Positions 50,201-58,461 of a DNA stretch of 64,000 bases are shown here, piece by piece. The stretch is taken from the NCBI GenBank assembly GCA_964019055.1, contig OZ025212.1:3753266-3817265 (forward strand). The letters are read 5' to 3'. Source of the stretch: Anthopleura xanthogrammica (taxonomy: Eukaryota > Cnidaria > Anthozoa > Actiniaria > Actiniidae). Numbering within the stretch: position 1 is the stretch's first letter; every line of letters starts with the position of its first letter. The position numbers and the translations under genes are program-made. The notes below the pieces were generated by a model. It did no database searches, was not told the DNA's origin, and saw only the letters and a list, made by a program, of their open reading frames with translations.

Positions 50201-52541
50201 GATGGCCACTACAGGAATCAAATGTAAGACTGCAGAGATGAGTCAGGCAAGTGCATACCTATGCCACTTTTTTTAATCTATTGGAGGGAGGGGGGAGAAA
50301 ATAGGAAACCAAAAAAAAAAAAAGAGAAAAAGAATAGACATGTCAGAAGTCTCGGTCCATTTAATACGAGATCTTTGTTTTAAATGTTGGCTTCTTCTTG
50401 ATTACTATTGGTGCAGAATGTTAACTGCTTGTCTGGTCTGGTGACAAGCAGATTATAGAACAGCTTACACCATGCGCATGTATTAAGAATATTCTATTGT
50501 CTATTTGTCAAGCAACAACCCCTTGGCAAGGCTTAGATAAGATGATCAAGGTTGATTAAACATGAACAACTTGGAGGAAAATCCATTATGCATGTGTTTA
50601 TAGGAGGTAATCAACAATCACCCCTACTAGCACAATAATGGGTAAAGGTGCACTCATGCATAATGGATGTACCTATGATACAGGGGTGATAAGCAACTGG
50701 ATTAAGACACTGAGCCCCTATGACAGAGGGATGCATCACTTGTCCTTATAGCCCTTTTCATAATTCTGCAACCTAGCTGACTCCAGGCATCTGGTGTTTT
50801 GGATTATTTCAATTTAATTATGACTGGCCGAGTTAATCCTGATTGAGTGATAGCCATTTTCACATGGGAATTTCTTTATCACTTGTGATCGGGATGAACT
50901 TGGCCCGTCATAGTTTGATTGACAGCCAGACGTTTGGAGTCATTTAGGTCAGAGAATTATGAAAATGGCCATAATTCCCTCAATTACTAAATCTCTCTAA
51001 GTTTGGTTTTCTCAATGAATAAATAAGTCTTCTTCTCCCCACAGGAGCACAACAAATAGTTGCAACTAAATTTTCAAAGTTTCACAAAGGAAGACAAACT
51101 TCAAAGGAGTGGTTAGTCGTTGATTAGAGTGAATTTAGTCAAACTGTTGAATAGTTGCCGTCAACTAAATTAGATAAGTTATTTACTATTTTAGGTGACG
51201 TCACATAAATAGTTATCTAAGTTAGATGAATTTATCTACCTATTCAAGAGTGTGACTAAATTCACTCTAATTTAACCTGATCATTAGTTAATTAAACAAA
51301 TTATTTTTATAAAAAAACAATTATTTGGTGGGGGTGAAAACGTAAATGTACCAAAATTAATTTGAAAGTATACAATTAGTAAATGCAAAAAGCAAAGATA
51401 TAGTTTTAAAAGAAAGTTAAGATTACTCACAAAGGAATTCACTTCATGCTTATCACAAATTTACATTTCGTACATATTTTAAAAATCAATTAAACAACAA
51501 AACCCCAGAATTGCCTTACCGATGCTGTGAAATTGCCATCGTTTCTGCACAAGCTCAGGTAAGAGAATAAGAATTTTCTAAAGCATACAAATAATAGGAT
51601 TATATGTCAACAGGTTAGACAGGCTAAATTTGTCTTGAAAGTGTGTCGCTGTAGGAGCAAAACACCTTGAGCGTGAAGCTCCTTTCTTTATTTTAAAGGA
51701 TAACGTTTTTTTTACCTCTAGTACATAGAGTACGCCATCAAGGTCTTCTTTCTGTGATCTGTGACCTGTTGTAAGACGATACAGAAGCTTTAAGAGATCT
51801 AGTTTGGTCGCATTGTACACAACCGTTTCTCAACACATCAAAGACAATTTACTTTGTAAACACAGCGTCGTAGGCGCGGGGCGTTTATTATTTGAAAGCC
51901 CAAAGAATAAAATTAACAGGTAGCTACAGTTCTTTGTTTTTCCTTGGATACTAAAGGTCAAAACCTATGCATAACAATTAAAGAAGAAGCTAAGCGGAAT
52001 TATTGAAGGATACTCTACAGGACTGCAAGAAACCCTTTAGTCGTCCCCTTGTCCTTCAGTAAATATACTGCATAATAGCCCGAAAATGAGAGCTCAAAAA
52101 CTTTAGAATAAGACGTTAAAGATCTGCTACAATCCCTCCCTTGATTAAATGAGTTATAACAAAGTTAATCCATTGTTTTAGTGGTTTTGCAAGAGTCGTA
52201 TAGATGTAAGATAAACCCACCTTTTTGCTTGAGGTTGCATTCAACAACGGAAAACACATCGTTAAACACGTAATAAATCTCTGAATAATGTCCTTGGAAG
52301 AACACCTTAGAGTCTGCACTATCGAAAGCATCTATAAGAAAAGCAAGCAGTACAGAATGAGCGTATATTAGCGTTATGACAAGAGACCTAGTGACAAGCA
52401 AGGAATAACATAAGGACTTGTCTCCAACCAACCTAGCAAAGTTCGAAGCGCTCGCAGTCTTCCGGGAGTCTCTTTCTTCGGATCAAGGAACTTCTGAGTT
52501 GTCCTCTTGATGTCTGGATGGCTCTTCCTGCTATGGAACAT
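29252..52541 (-). CDS. RALGAPA1: RalGAP alpha subunit, complete, 40 exons
   Basis: Catalytic subunit of the RalGAP complex (partner RALGAPB), a GTPase activator for RalA/RalB. Forty phase-consistent exons total 6261 nt (2086 aa; human about 2036). Exons from 5': 52433-52541, 52221-52331, 51716-51765, 51520-51577, 50108-50151, 48839-49097, 48262-48368, 47836-47974, 47038-47381, 46477-46548, 46081-46380, 45279-45352, 45088-45199, 44396-44518, 43365-43794, 42344-42913, 41692-41972, 41149-41247, 40623-40910, 40113-40247, 39554-39612, 39014-39122, 38473-38583, 37921-37989, 37133-37246, 36726-36906, 36522-36589, 35735-35887, 35396-35449, 34631-34781, 34204-34337, 33782-33941, 33258-33357, 32857-32928, 32561-32684, 32032-32190, 31695-31853, 31280-31410, 30451-30701, 29252-29448. 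The start [20 protein letters not shown] matches the family. The C-terminal Rap/RalGAP domain keeps [11 protein letters not shown] (catalytic Asn) and [11 protein letters not shown]. Borders 48368, 33782 and 33357 are the least certain. The paralogue (A1 or A2) is not distinguished. Confidence 0.93.
29740..29875. repeat. 73-bp tandem duplication
   Basis: Two copies, each from CAACCATTTC and AGAGAATGACTG through GAGTGACTGAGCGTATGAAT to GAGTACTAAGAAC, in the last RALGAPA intron. Confidence 0.85.
29978..30102. mobile_element. small foldback element
   Basis: ACATCGGTTCTCTGGTCAAA and following GCATTCAACCGAGGCTGCAAGG are inverted at 30051-30102, ending CCGATGT. It abuts the family C copy at 30119. 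Confidence 0.75.
30119..30230. mobile_element. MITE family C, copy 4
   Basis: GCAGCTCAATTTGGAGGACA and its inverse, ending GGGTCTATA. The left end is truncated, apparently at the border of the preceding foldback. In the RALGAPA last intron. Confidence 0.7.
30745..30871. mobile_element. foldback family D, copy 1
   Basis: TAAGACCCAGTTCAAACGTC and GACGTTTGAACTGGGCTTA are inverted, with CTTCTCATGAGCC inside each arm. Similar plan to 31558-31676, 0.8 kb away. Confidence 0.8.
30951..31217. mobile_element. foldback family E
   Basis: A large imperfect palindrome. Outer arms contain GCATTTGGGTCA / TGACCCAAATGC and inner arms ATGATCGTACCAT / ATGGTACGATCAT. A deleted relative lies at about 38690-38770 (GTTGACCCATATGCC). 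Confidence 0.7.
31558..31676. mobile_element. foldback family D, copy 2
   Basis: Ends GGCCCGGTTTAGACGTCGAA and its exact inverse, flanked by TTA on both sides as a likely 3-bp target duplication. The second arm pair is ATGCGAATG/CATTTGCAT-like. In a RALGAPA intron. Confidence 0.85.
31880..31990. repeat. (GAT)n-rich tract
   Basis: An imperfect GAT/GATGAC tract in the RALGAPA intron between exons 31695-31853 and 32032-32190. Low-complexity frames only. Confidence 0.85.
32296..32470. repeat. (GGAGGGA)n / GGAGAGA purine minisatellite
   Basis: A 7-bp purine repeat of about 24 copies on the plus strand, moving from GGAGAGA to GGAGGGA. In a RALGAPA intron. Confidence 0.93.
32990..33220. mobile_element. 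dispersed element, copy 2
   Basis: Matches 18560-18845, including CTCCCCTTAGTTACTG, ACAAGATTTTAATTCCACTGGG and GCTATTGTCTAAG. Shorter than the first copy by about 50 bp in the middle. Confidence 0.65.
34026..34139. mobile_element. small foldback element
   Basis: GACTAACACAGCCCCAGACC, then GGGTTTTGGCTTCCGTC, are inverted as GACGGAAGCCAAAAACCC onward to GAGTTAGT. In a RALGAPA intron. Confidence 0.75.
34896..35372. repeat. (GACT)n microsatellite, about 0.37-0.48 kb
   Basis: A TGAC/GACT array, interrupted near its left end by GACGGTC variants and perfect from about 35000. It reaches to 24 bp from the RALGAPA exon at 35396-35449. The Ser-Gln-Ser-Val frame through it is an artefact. Confidence 0.97.
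37478..37562 (-). mobile_element. tRNA-derived SINE head with TTC tail
   Basis: On the minus strand: GGATGGCACAGTTGGCTAG (A-box-like), then GAGTTCGATTCCC (B box), then a short unique part and a (TTC)n tail. The missing acceptor-stem pairing argues against a working tRNA gene. Confidence 0.65.
39755..40010. repeat. about 135-bp direct duplication
   Basis: Two copies share AGCCACA, ACAGACTGCAA, CATACAACTGCCACACCC-like and GGACAGCCAA. In a RALGAPA intron; no coding signature. Confidence 0.6.
40436..40562. mobile_element. MITE family C, copy 5
   Basis: CAGCACGACAGAATGCAGCT with an inverted CCAAATTGAGCTGC arm, ending AAAGGGGTCT. The usual TGACGTCA is decayed to TGAATCCA. In a RALGAPA intron. Confidence 0.75.
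41405..41592. repeat. three-unit tandem repeat, about 63 bp
   Basis: Three nearly identical units beginning GGTGCTTTTTTATGATTGAT and ending CTTTCTAGGGAGGG, next to G-rich tracts. Lies about 90 bp downstream of the GC donor of exon 41692-41972. Confidence 0.9.
42985..43200. repeat. (GGAAA)n purine tract
   Basis: A pentanucleotide AAGGA array (about 43035-43125) flanked by GGAAGG variants, in a RALGAPA intron. Lys/Glu- and Ser/Phe/Leu-rich frames are artefacts. Confidence 0.95.
44080..44285 (+). mobile_element. tRNA-derived SINE, single unit, intact order
   Basis: Head CCTGACCTCTCAACTCTGGG with B-box-like GGTTTGATTCC, then CTTGGGAATCCAGTTTTCCT and CCTCCGCAAATTCC. One minisatellite unit (CTGTGATTTAGCAATGCC to AGAGGTTGTTTCA) is followed by the tail AAATTTGAAGG. 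The cleanest full-length example for comparison with the expanded copies. In a RALGAPA intron. Confidence 0.7.
44684..44787. mobile_element. small foldback element
   Basis: TATCGCAGGCGCAGACATGA is inverted as TCATGTCTGTGCCTGCGATA. The region between arms holds CATGATCTTG twice. Confidence 0.75.
45430..45840. repeat. GGAA-rich purine tract, about 400 bp
   Basis: GGAAGGAA/GAAAGGAA/GGAACGAA variants, nearly all purine on the plus strand, in a RALGAPA intron. Long Lys/Arg/Glu frames (and Ser/Phe/Leu frames on the other strand) are artefacts. Confidence 0.95.
46830..47013. mobile_element. MITE family B, copy 2
   Basis: TAGACCTCGTTATCTCGGGT, then GTAATGTTTTCCCATTTC. A decayed inverse occupies the right end and stops about 25 bp before RALGAPA exon 47038-47381. 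Confidence 0.7.
49250..49590. repeat. about 190-bp direct duplication
   Basis: Two diverged copies share TTGTTTTAGA, AGAAACCTGGACAC, AAACTCATTTGTTTTG and TTTCAGGACA. In a RALGAPA intron. Confidence 0.7.
49756..49934. mobile_element. MITE family B, copy 3
   Basis: Near-symmetric hairpin from TAGACCTCTTAATTAAGCTT to AAGCTTAATCAAAGAGGTCTA. The inner arms contain GACCACATGTCATTCC and its inverse. In a RALGAPA intron. Confidence 0.85.
50749..50971. mobile_element. foldback element
   Basis: TAGCCCTTTTCATAATTCTG continues to about 50790 and is inverted at 50925-50971 as AATTATGAAAATGGCC. In a RALGAPA intron. Confidence 0.75.
51123..51272. mobile_element. foldback family F, copy 1
   Basis: ATTAGAGTGAATTTAGTCAA is inverted as GACTAAATTCACTCTAAT. 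The centre contains TGACGTCA. The same terminal motif bounds 56345-57069. Confidence 0.8.
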
Positions 52542-53234
52542 ATTTCTGTTCCACACATGAATGGGGAATGCCAGTATAACGGAGCAAACCGTCTACTCTC
52601 ATTCATGACTCCGCAGCCATTTTATTTTCCATCTCCAGATGGTAGTGTTTATACGCATGCGTCAAGCTCTCTGGTTGCCACAGTTTCGCAGGGGAGGGGA
52701 TAGCAAAACCAAAATTCCTTAAATTACTTCCTTATTAATCATTTTGTCTATAAATATCACCAATTAAACAAAATAATTTATAATTAATAATCAAATAAAT
52801 CAATTAAATCAATACGATTATATACATTTTTGTCAAAGTGAGCGCTTTTTAAGATATTTTTGTTTATTATATTTTGAAGATATCAAATTTTATTCCTCTT
52901 TCAAACCTGGTTTCAAGTGATATATGGACTAGATATTTTATACATTAGCTATACTTGTTTTGGTGCATATAAAAACTGAAAAAATTGCCTGTCCCGCAAG
53001 TCACGGGATGTCCCGCAGGAGGGAGTTAATTCACCCGCCAAAATTTGATTCGATGCGCGCGCACCCATGTGCATTCAGACCTCGAACTTTTGAGACAGCA
53101 AGACGAGCAAGAACTACAGTACTTCTCGCCATTTTGCAGATTTTAATTTAATACCACTAGAGCACTAACCAACGGCTAAGAACTACCTTAGAGGTCAAGG
53201 AAGTCTTTATATATTGCTCATTTGATTAAATATC
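52542..53234. promoter_or_regulatory. shared divergent promoter region RALGAPA / RCC1
   Basis: 693 bp separate the two start codons, and the genes point away from each other. The proximal ends are relatively GC-rich (CTCCGCAGCC near 52610; ACGCATGCGTC near 52660 with a GCATGC core; GCGCGCGCACCC near 53055), while the middle is AT-rich. No TATA box is clear. Bidirectional activity is inferred from layout only. Confidence 0.5.
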
Positions 53235-55888
53235 ATGCCTTCCCGAAAACGTGCTCAAGCAGCAAAGAGAAAAGGACCGGCGTCTGGCGATGCTGCTGGC
53301 GGAAAGAAAGCCAAGAAAGGTAGAGTTTTGCTCGGGTTTTTGATTCCTTTGGAAGACTATTTGATTGTTGTTGGAGTTTAATGTGAAGTATGGCTGGTAA
53401 GATATAGGCTGTGATGTTAATTGAAGCTGATTTGTGCTGTGTTCTTTGAGTGCCACATGGAAGACGTTGAAACTTTCAACCATTTTGAAATCAATTGCAC
53501 AACTTTTACCGAAAGTGTTACTTAAATTAATCACAATTATTGAATTTATTTTTATAGAATTAGGAATTATTTTAGGAAATCTTTTTTTCCAAGGCTGCAA
53601 GATGTTTTTGATTAAACGTTTGAGTGCCGCAATCCTTAAAAATTTTATGATTTGAATTATGAATGAAATGTTACCTTATGTCAAAAGGCTAAGTAATTTG
53701 ATATTCAAACTCGTAGAAATAGGTAATCTTGACTTGACTACCTCACGATAGCTATGTTTGGAACTGCAGAACTTTCTGATTTATTCATTCGTTCATTCCC
53801 TTTTTACAGAAAAAGAAACTGTGATTGAAAAAGAAACTGGCTATGTACTGACAATGGGACAAGGAGATGTAGGACAGCTTGGTCTCGGAGAGGATGTATT
53901 GGAAAGAAAAAAGCCTGCACTTGCAAAAGGTCTTGAAGATGTAGAAATTGTTCAGGTTAAATGTGGAGGAATGCATACTGTTGCTCTTAGCAACAAAGGA
54001 GAGGTAAGTGACGTAGTATCAGAATGGACAGGGTACCCAACAGGGGATGGAGAGGGCAAGGGGGATAAGGGCTCCAGAACCCTGTTGTCCTTAGTAACAA
54101 AGGAAAGTTGGGTGACATGGTATGAGAACAAACAGGACACCCAACAGGGAAAGGGAAGAGAGGGGACCGTGTAAGGGATTCAGAAACCTGTTGCCCTTAG
54201 CAACAAAGGAAAGGCAAATAAAATGGAATTCAAATGGACAGGGCAGCCGACATGGGATGGATAGGTTATGAAGGTTCCCAAAAGAGGTAACAAAATCCTG
54301 CTTTTGAGTTGTTCTAGTCAGAGGATTGTAGATTGTATTACAAAAAATAATTAAAGTATTAATAATGACTTTATTTTTGAAGGTATATACCTGGGGTTGT
54401 AATGATGAAGGTGCTCTTGGCCGTGTAACATCATCAGAAGATGGTAGTGAATACACTGCAGGCATTGTAGATCTTCCTAATGAGATTTTCATCATCATGG
54501 TTTCAGCAGGGGACAGTCATACTGTTGCTCTGTCAAACAAAGGAACTGTGTATGCTTGGGGAACATACAGGGTAAGAAACATGTCATGTATGAAATAAAT
54601 CAATGCAGGATAATCAAGAAAACATTTAGATTGAATTTTAAGATACTTAGGGCAAGAAACAAAGGAACCAATCACACTAAATGCCATAAAATCCTGGTGA
54701 TAAGCCCTGGGCATATATTCATTGCTCAGAGATCTATATGTATTGTTCAAGTTGTGCATTCTTTACTTTACCCTTGGTATTTTTGAATGTTCTGACACTG
54801 AAATAAGGCTAACCCTGAGTAAATGGCTTCATAATCAAGGAACACAGTGATATTCTACAAATTTGAGAATGATCTATTCAAGCAGTATAGTCAAGTCGAA
54901 AGCAATCCTCCTTTTACCACAGCCAAATTTCCAAAGTTTTGAAACATTCAATACTAGCACTATCTACAATTATTGTTTACTCTAGCTGTATAAGTGATTT
55001 GGTGTGTGAAATTAAAAACTTGAATCTTATTGTTTGCAGGATGCTAGTGGGCAAGTTGGATTACAGCCTGATGGTGTCAAGCATAAACCAGTTGTAATCC
55101 TGACATCTGATAATGACCCAATCAACAAAGTAGCTTCTGGTAATGATCACACTGCAGCACTAACAGCCAATGGGAACATTTTCACATGGGGATGTGCTGA
55201 ACAAGGTCAGCTTGGTAGAGTTAAAGAATGCTTTACCAGTCGTGGTGGCAGAAGAGGGCTACAGTACATACTGAATCCCTCGTTAGTAAGACTCAAGAAA
55301 ACCCTAAAGTTTAAAGATGTCTTTTGTGGAAGCTATGCTACATTTGCAGTGGCTAAATCTAATACCATCTATGCATGGGGGCTTAATAACTATGGTCAGT
55401 TAGGTACTGGAGATCTAGAAAATGGCTACCTTCCTGTGAAGATAGAGTCTCTTAGTGACTTGATCCAAGAAGATGAGGAGGATAAGAGAGTAGAAATCAC
55501 AAATGGCCAGCACCATACTTTATTTCTGGACACTAAGGGTAAAGTGTATGCTTTAGGAAGAGCTGAATATGGAAGACTTGGCACTGGAAATGATGCCAAG
55601 GAAACCACCTCGCCAGTTCACATAGCATCACTTGATAATGAAGTCATCAGTAAAATTGCTTGTGGAGAAGTGGTTAGCTTTGCTATTACTGATAAAGGAG
55701 AGCTATATTCTTTTGGCATGGGAAGCTGTTTACAGCTAGGGAATGGTGATGAAGAAGATGTATATGTTCCTACAAAAGTGCAAGGAAAAAATCTGCAATC
55801 TGATTCCCATAGAGTTCTTGGAGTGTCAGCCGGAGGCCAACACACTGTCCTTCTTGTTCAAGACAAAAATAAGGATGCAGAGCCTTGA
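53235..55888 (+). CDS. RCC1: RCC1, Ran guanine-nucleotide exchange factor
   Basis: Four exons: 53235-53319, 53810-54003, 54383-54571, 55040-55888 (TGA), giving 438 aa (human 421). RCC1 sits on chromatin and loads Ran with GTP, driving nuclear transport and spindle assembly. The seven-bladed propeller is visible through its repeat signatures: [77 protein letters not shown] and [11 protein letters not shown]. The N-terminus ([14 protein letters not shown] then KKAKK) is basic and fits a bipartite nuclear signal, but lacks the X-P-K start that is alpha-N-methylated in mammals. The last exon encodes about two-thirds of the protein. Intron 2 holds tandem copies of the exon 2 end. Confidence 0.96.
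53980..54285 (+). repeat. about 103-bp tandem repeat seeded by RCC1 exon 2 end
   Basis: The exon's last bases (GTTGCTCTTAGCAACAAAGG) recur as GTTGTCCTTAGTAACAAAGG at about 54082 and GTTGCCCTTAGCAACAAAGG at about 54188. Each is followed by diverged copies of the next about 80 bp (GGACAGGGTACCCAACAGGG type). Only the first copy keeps GTAAGT; the later ones read TTGGGT and GCAAAT. Confidence 0.85.
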
Positions 55889-55906
55889 GTGTGTTCTGTG
55901 TTCCTT

Positions 55907-55912
55907 AATAAA
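55907..55912 (+). terminator. RCC1 polyadenylation signal
   Basis: AATAAA starts 19 bases after the RCC1 stop codon, in the expected sense orientation. It would give a very short 3' UTR. Confidence 0.65.
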
Positions 55913-56344
55913 GTACATTAGACTTTTTTAATGAATTATAATGTAAATTAAGTTTTCTTTGTATAATTTAGAGCTGGTCACACCTTGAATTTTTAGTTCT
56001 GTTTTTGTTAATTTTGAGTGTTGCTTGCTTTTACTTATTGATAGTAGCACCATAAGTTGTTTCTGCAATCGGGTGTTGCATAAAAAGAGAAGGGTGATAT
56101 GAGGACCTTAAAACAAACACAAAATGCAGCCTTCATGTTGGGGAGTATATCCCATGCACCACCCCTCCCTGTGGGCCTGCTGTACTGTACACAGTCTCAA
56201 CCAGTTCTTGGGTTGGCCACAACCATATTATTGCATGCATTCTCATTAGACAAAGTCTGCAAAGTAAACATATCATGTAAAATGTCCTACTGTTTAGCTT
56301 TTTAAAGAATGACAAAATTTTAGCTTTTGTTATAAATACAATTA

Positions 56345-57069
56345 ATTAGAGTGATTTCAGTCAAATTTGGAATAAATTTATTTGTTTCAGGATGAAATAA
56401 AACAAAATGAAATAATTTAAATTTCATAGGTTTATTCACAGATTCAGTTTTTTGGCAAATTTGATTTGATTGACAGATTTTGTTAAAACCACCAACATGG
56501 CTGCCATGTCTTTGTCCTTTGACTTTGGAACAAATTTATTTGTCTCAGGATAGCAAAAATGAAATAATATAATTTTCATAGGTTTATTCACAGATTCAGT
56601 TTTTTGGCAAATTTGATTTGATCGACAGATTTTGTTAAAACCACCAACATGGCCGCCATGTCAACCAATGGTCAACTGACAGTTTGCTAGCATTTTCAAA
56701 AGAGCTGAAGGACAAAGATGTGGTAGCCATGTTGGTGGTATAAACTGCAGAAGCTAATGCGGTCTTGTGTTAAATGCCACCAACATGCCTAAGTTGGGGT
56801 AACATGGAAACAAAGAGCTAGTAAGTTATGGCAGCCAACTAGATAAGAAGTATAAACATCATGTAATGTTGGGAATCTTTTACAAACTATGTAAGTATAT
56901 GACAAAAGATCATAATTGTTGGTCAGTATAATTTAAAAAAGAAATTAAGCCCCGACCAAAATGTAAAACTTATTTTAAAAACCAATATGATTCCCATGAT
57001 ATATCACAGACTCTCTAATAATTGAGCACATTGTTGACTATGACCAAATTTTATTGAAGTCACTCTAAA
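56345..57069. mobile_element. foldback family F, long copy with direct repeats
   Basis: Bounded by ATTAGAGTGATTTCAGTCAA and a matching inverse near 57045-57069 (GAAGTCACTCTAAAT). Two direct copies of about 140 bp (about 56378-56510 and 56540-56665) each carry TTTATTCACAGATTCAG and CCACCAACATGGC, and an inverse occurs at about 56725. Confidence 0.7.
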
Positions 57070-57880
57070 TAGAAATAAAATCTCTGTTCAAAAAATGAAT
57101 GTGAATAACTGTACTGTACTGTTAGAGCATAACAATAATGTAATACTTGTGATTCTGCATGGGTTTTCAATCATTTGTGTACAGAAGCTAGTTTATTACA
57201 TAAATGAATCTTTTACTAAAGATACACTCAACGCACATGTTTACCACTGTTGTCATCGCTATGTAGCTATCAAGACAAAACTTGCAACACATTAATGGCA
57301 ATAGACTACTGTCAATCAATATACCTTTGCATATAGATATCGGCTGCGAGGGTACTTTGGGTCGTTTCATGCAGGGATGCTCCGCCCTGACTCTCAACCC
57401 CTTACCCTTGTGTATACAAAATTTTAGCAAAAAGGTACCCCTTTTATATACCTTTGAAGAAAAGCTACCCCTTTTTATACCAAAACTCACAAATTCCCAC
57501 CCCTTTTCTATAACTGCAGCCACAGGTATCCCAAGCTGGGTTTCTGTGGTATCATATCAGACTTGTAAGGCAATGTATGGCAATCCTTAGAAAAAAATTA
57601 AAATTCAATACATCATACAAATAAATGTTCTAACTTATGTCTTGAATTTTCCTTTGAGTCTGAAGTTTCAGGTCATTTACATCAATATTGAGCGAGTATC
57701 GTGGTGGAGTATCCCTCGTACTGGGCGGAGCATCCCCGTATAGTCCATTATAGGGAGTACCCCCCTGGGATATATCTTTATGGTTCTCATGTGCCTAGTA
57801 TAATGTTAATGATTTATTTGATGGATGGTAGAAAAATGCCCATTAACTGATTGGATAATCATGTCTAGGTAACAATAGTT

Positions 57881-58065
57881 CTCTTCACAGTTCCCTGTGC
57901 CATCTTGAAAGGTAGCCGTGGCTTATTTCCATTGAAGCGAGACATGAGATGACCTTGGACAATTATTCACGTCTCTATCATTGCAAGGTCACCTCATGCA
58001 TGTCTCACTAGCTTCAATGCAAAGGCATTGCTACCTTTCAAGATGGCGCAGAGAACTGTGAAGGG
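57881..58065. mobile_element. MITE family A, copy 3
   Basis: CTCTTCACAGTTCCCTGTGC to GCGCAGAGAACTGTGAAG. The centre GGACAATTATTCACGTCTCT is shared with copies 1 and 2. Arms are about 45 bp. Confidence 0.85.
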
Positions 58066-58461
58066 GAATATTTTTAAAATGGGTATAAAATTGAATCCTG
58101 GATCCAGGGGGTGTACTGCAGTGCACTGGACAACCCAAAATAAGTCTTAGTACAAAACAAGTCAGACTAAGATTATTGATGATGTAACTATATCGTCAGT
58201 TTTTTCATTTCTGACACCCCCCTTGCAAATTTCTTGATCCGCCCCTGCTGTTCCTGTTCTTGTTGTAGACCACAATAATTCCTAGGGTTAAGGTCCAAAT
58301 TAGATTGTCCAGCAGATGAAGCATAAAAATGATGCTAGAGTTGTTGGCATGGATGCCAGAAGTCTTTGCTTGTAGTTTCAATGAAAACCTTGTGGACTAT
58401 TTTCGGGATCAAGTGGCCAGGAATGGATAAGTCAGTGCCCGGGCTGCTATCTATTCCTTCT

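Larger units (their letters stand above)
55889..58461. other. convergent intergenic region, RCC1 to XRCC3
   Basis: Holds the RCC1 3' UTR, a family F element (56345-57069) and MITE A copy 3 (57881-58065). A stretch near 57330-57590 has an open frame of 102 codons but no recognisable domain. No gene is supported. Confidence 0.6.

Noticed and set aside
57188..57590. Overlapping 100-110 codon frames between RCC1 and XRCC3
   Set aside because: Both strands are open over the same stretch, with no domain, splice context or start context; chance frames in a repeat-like region.
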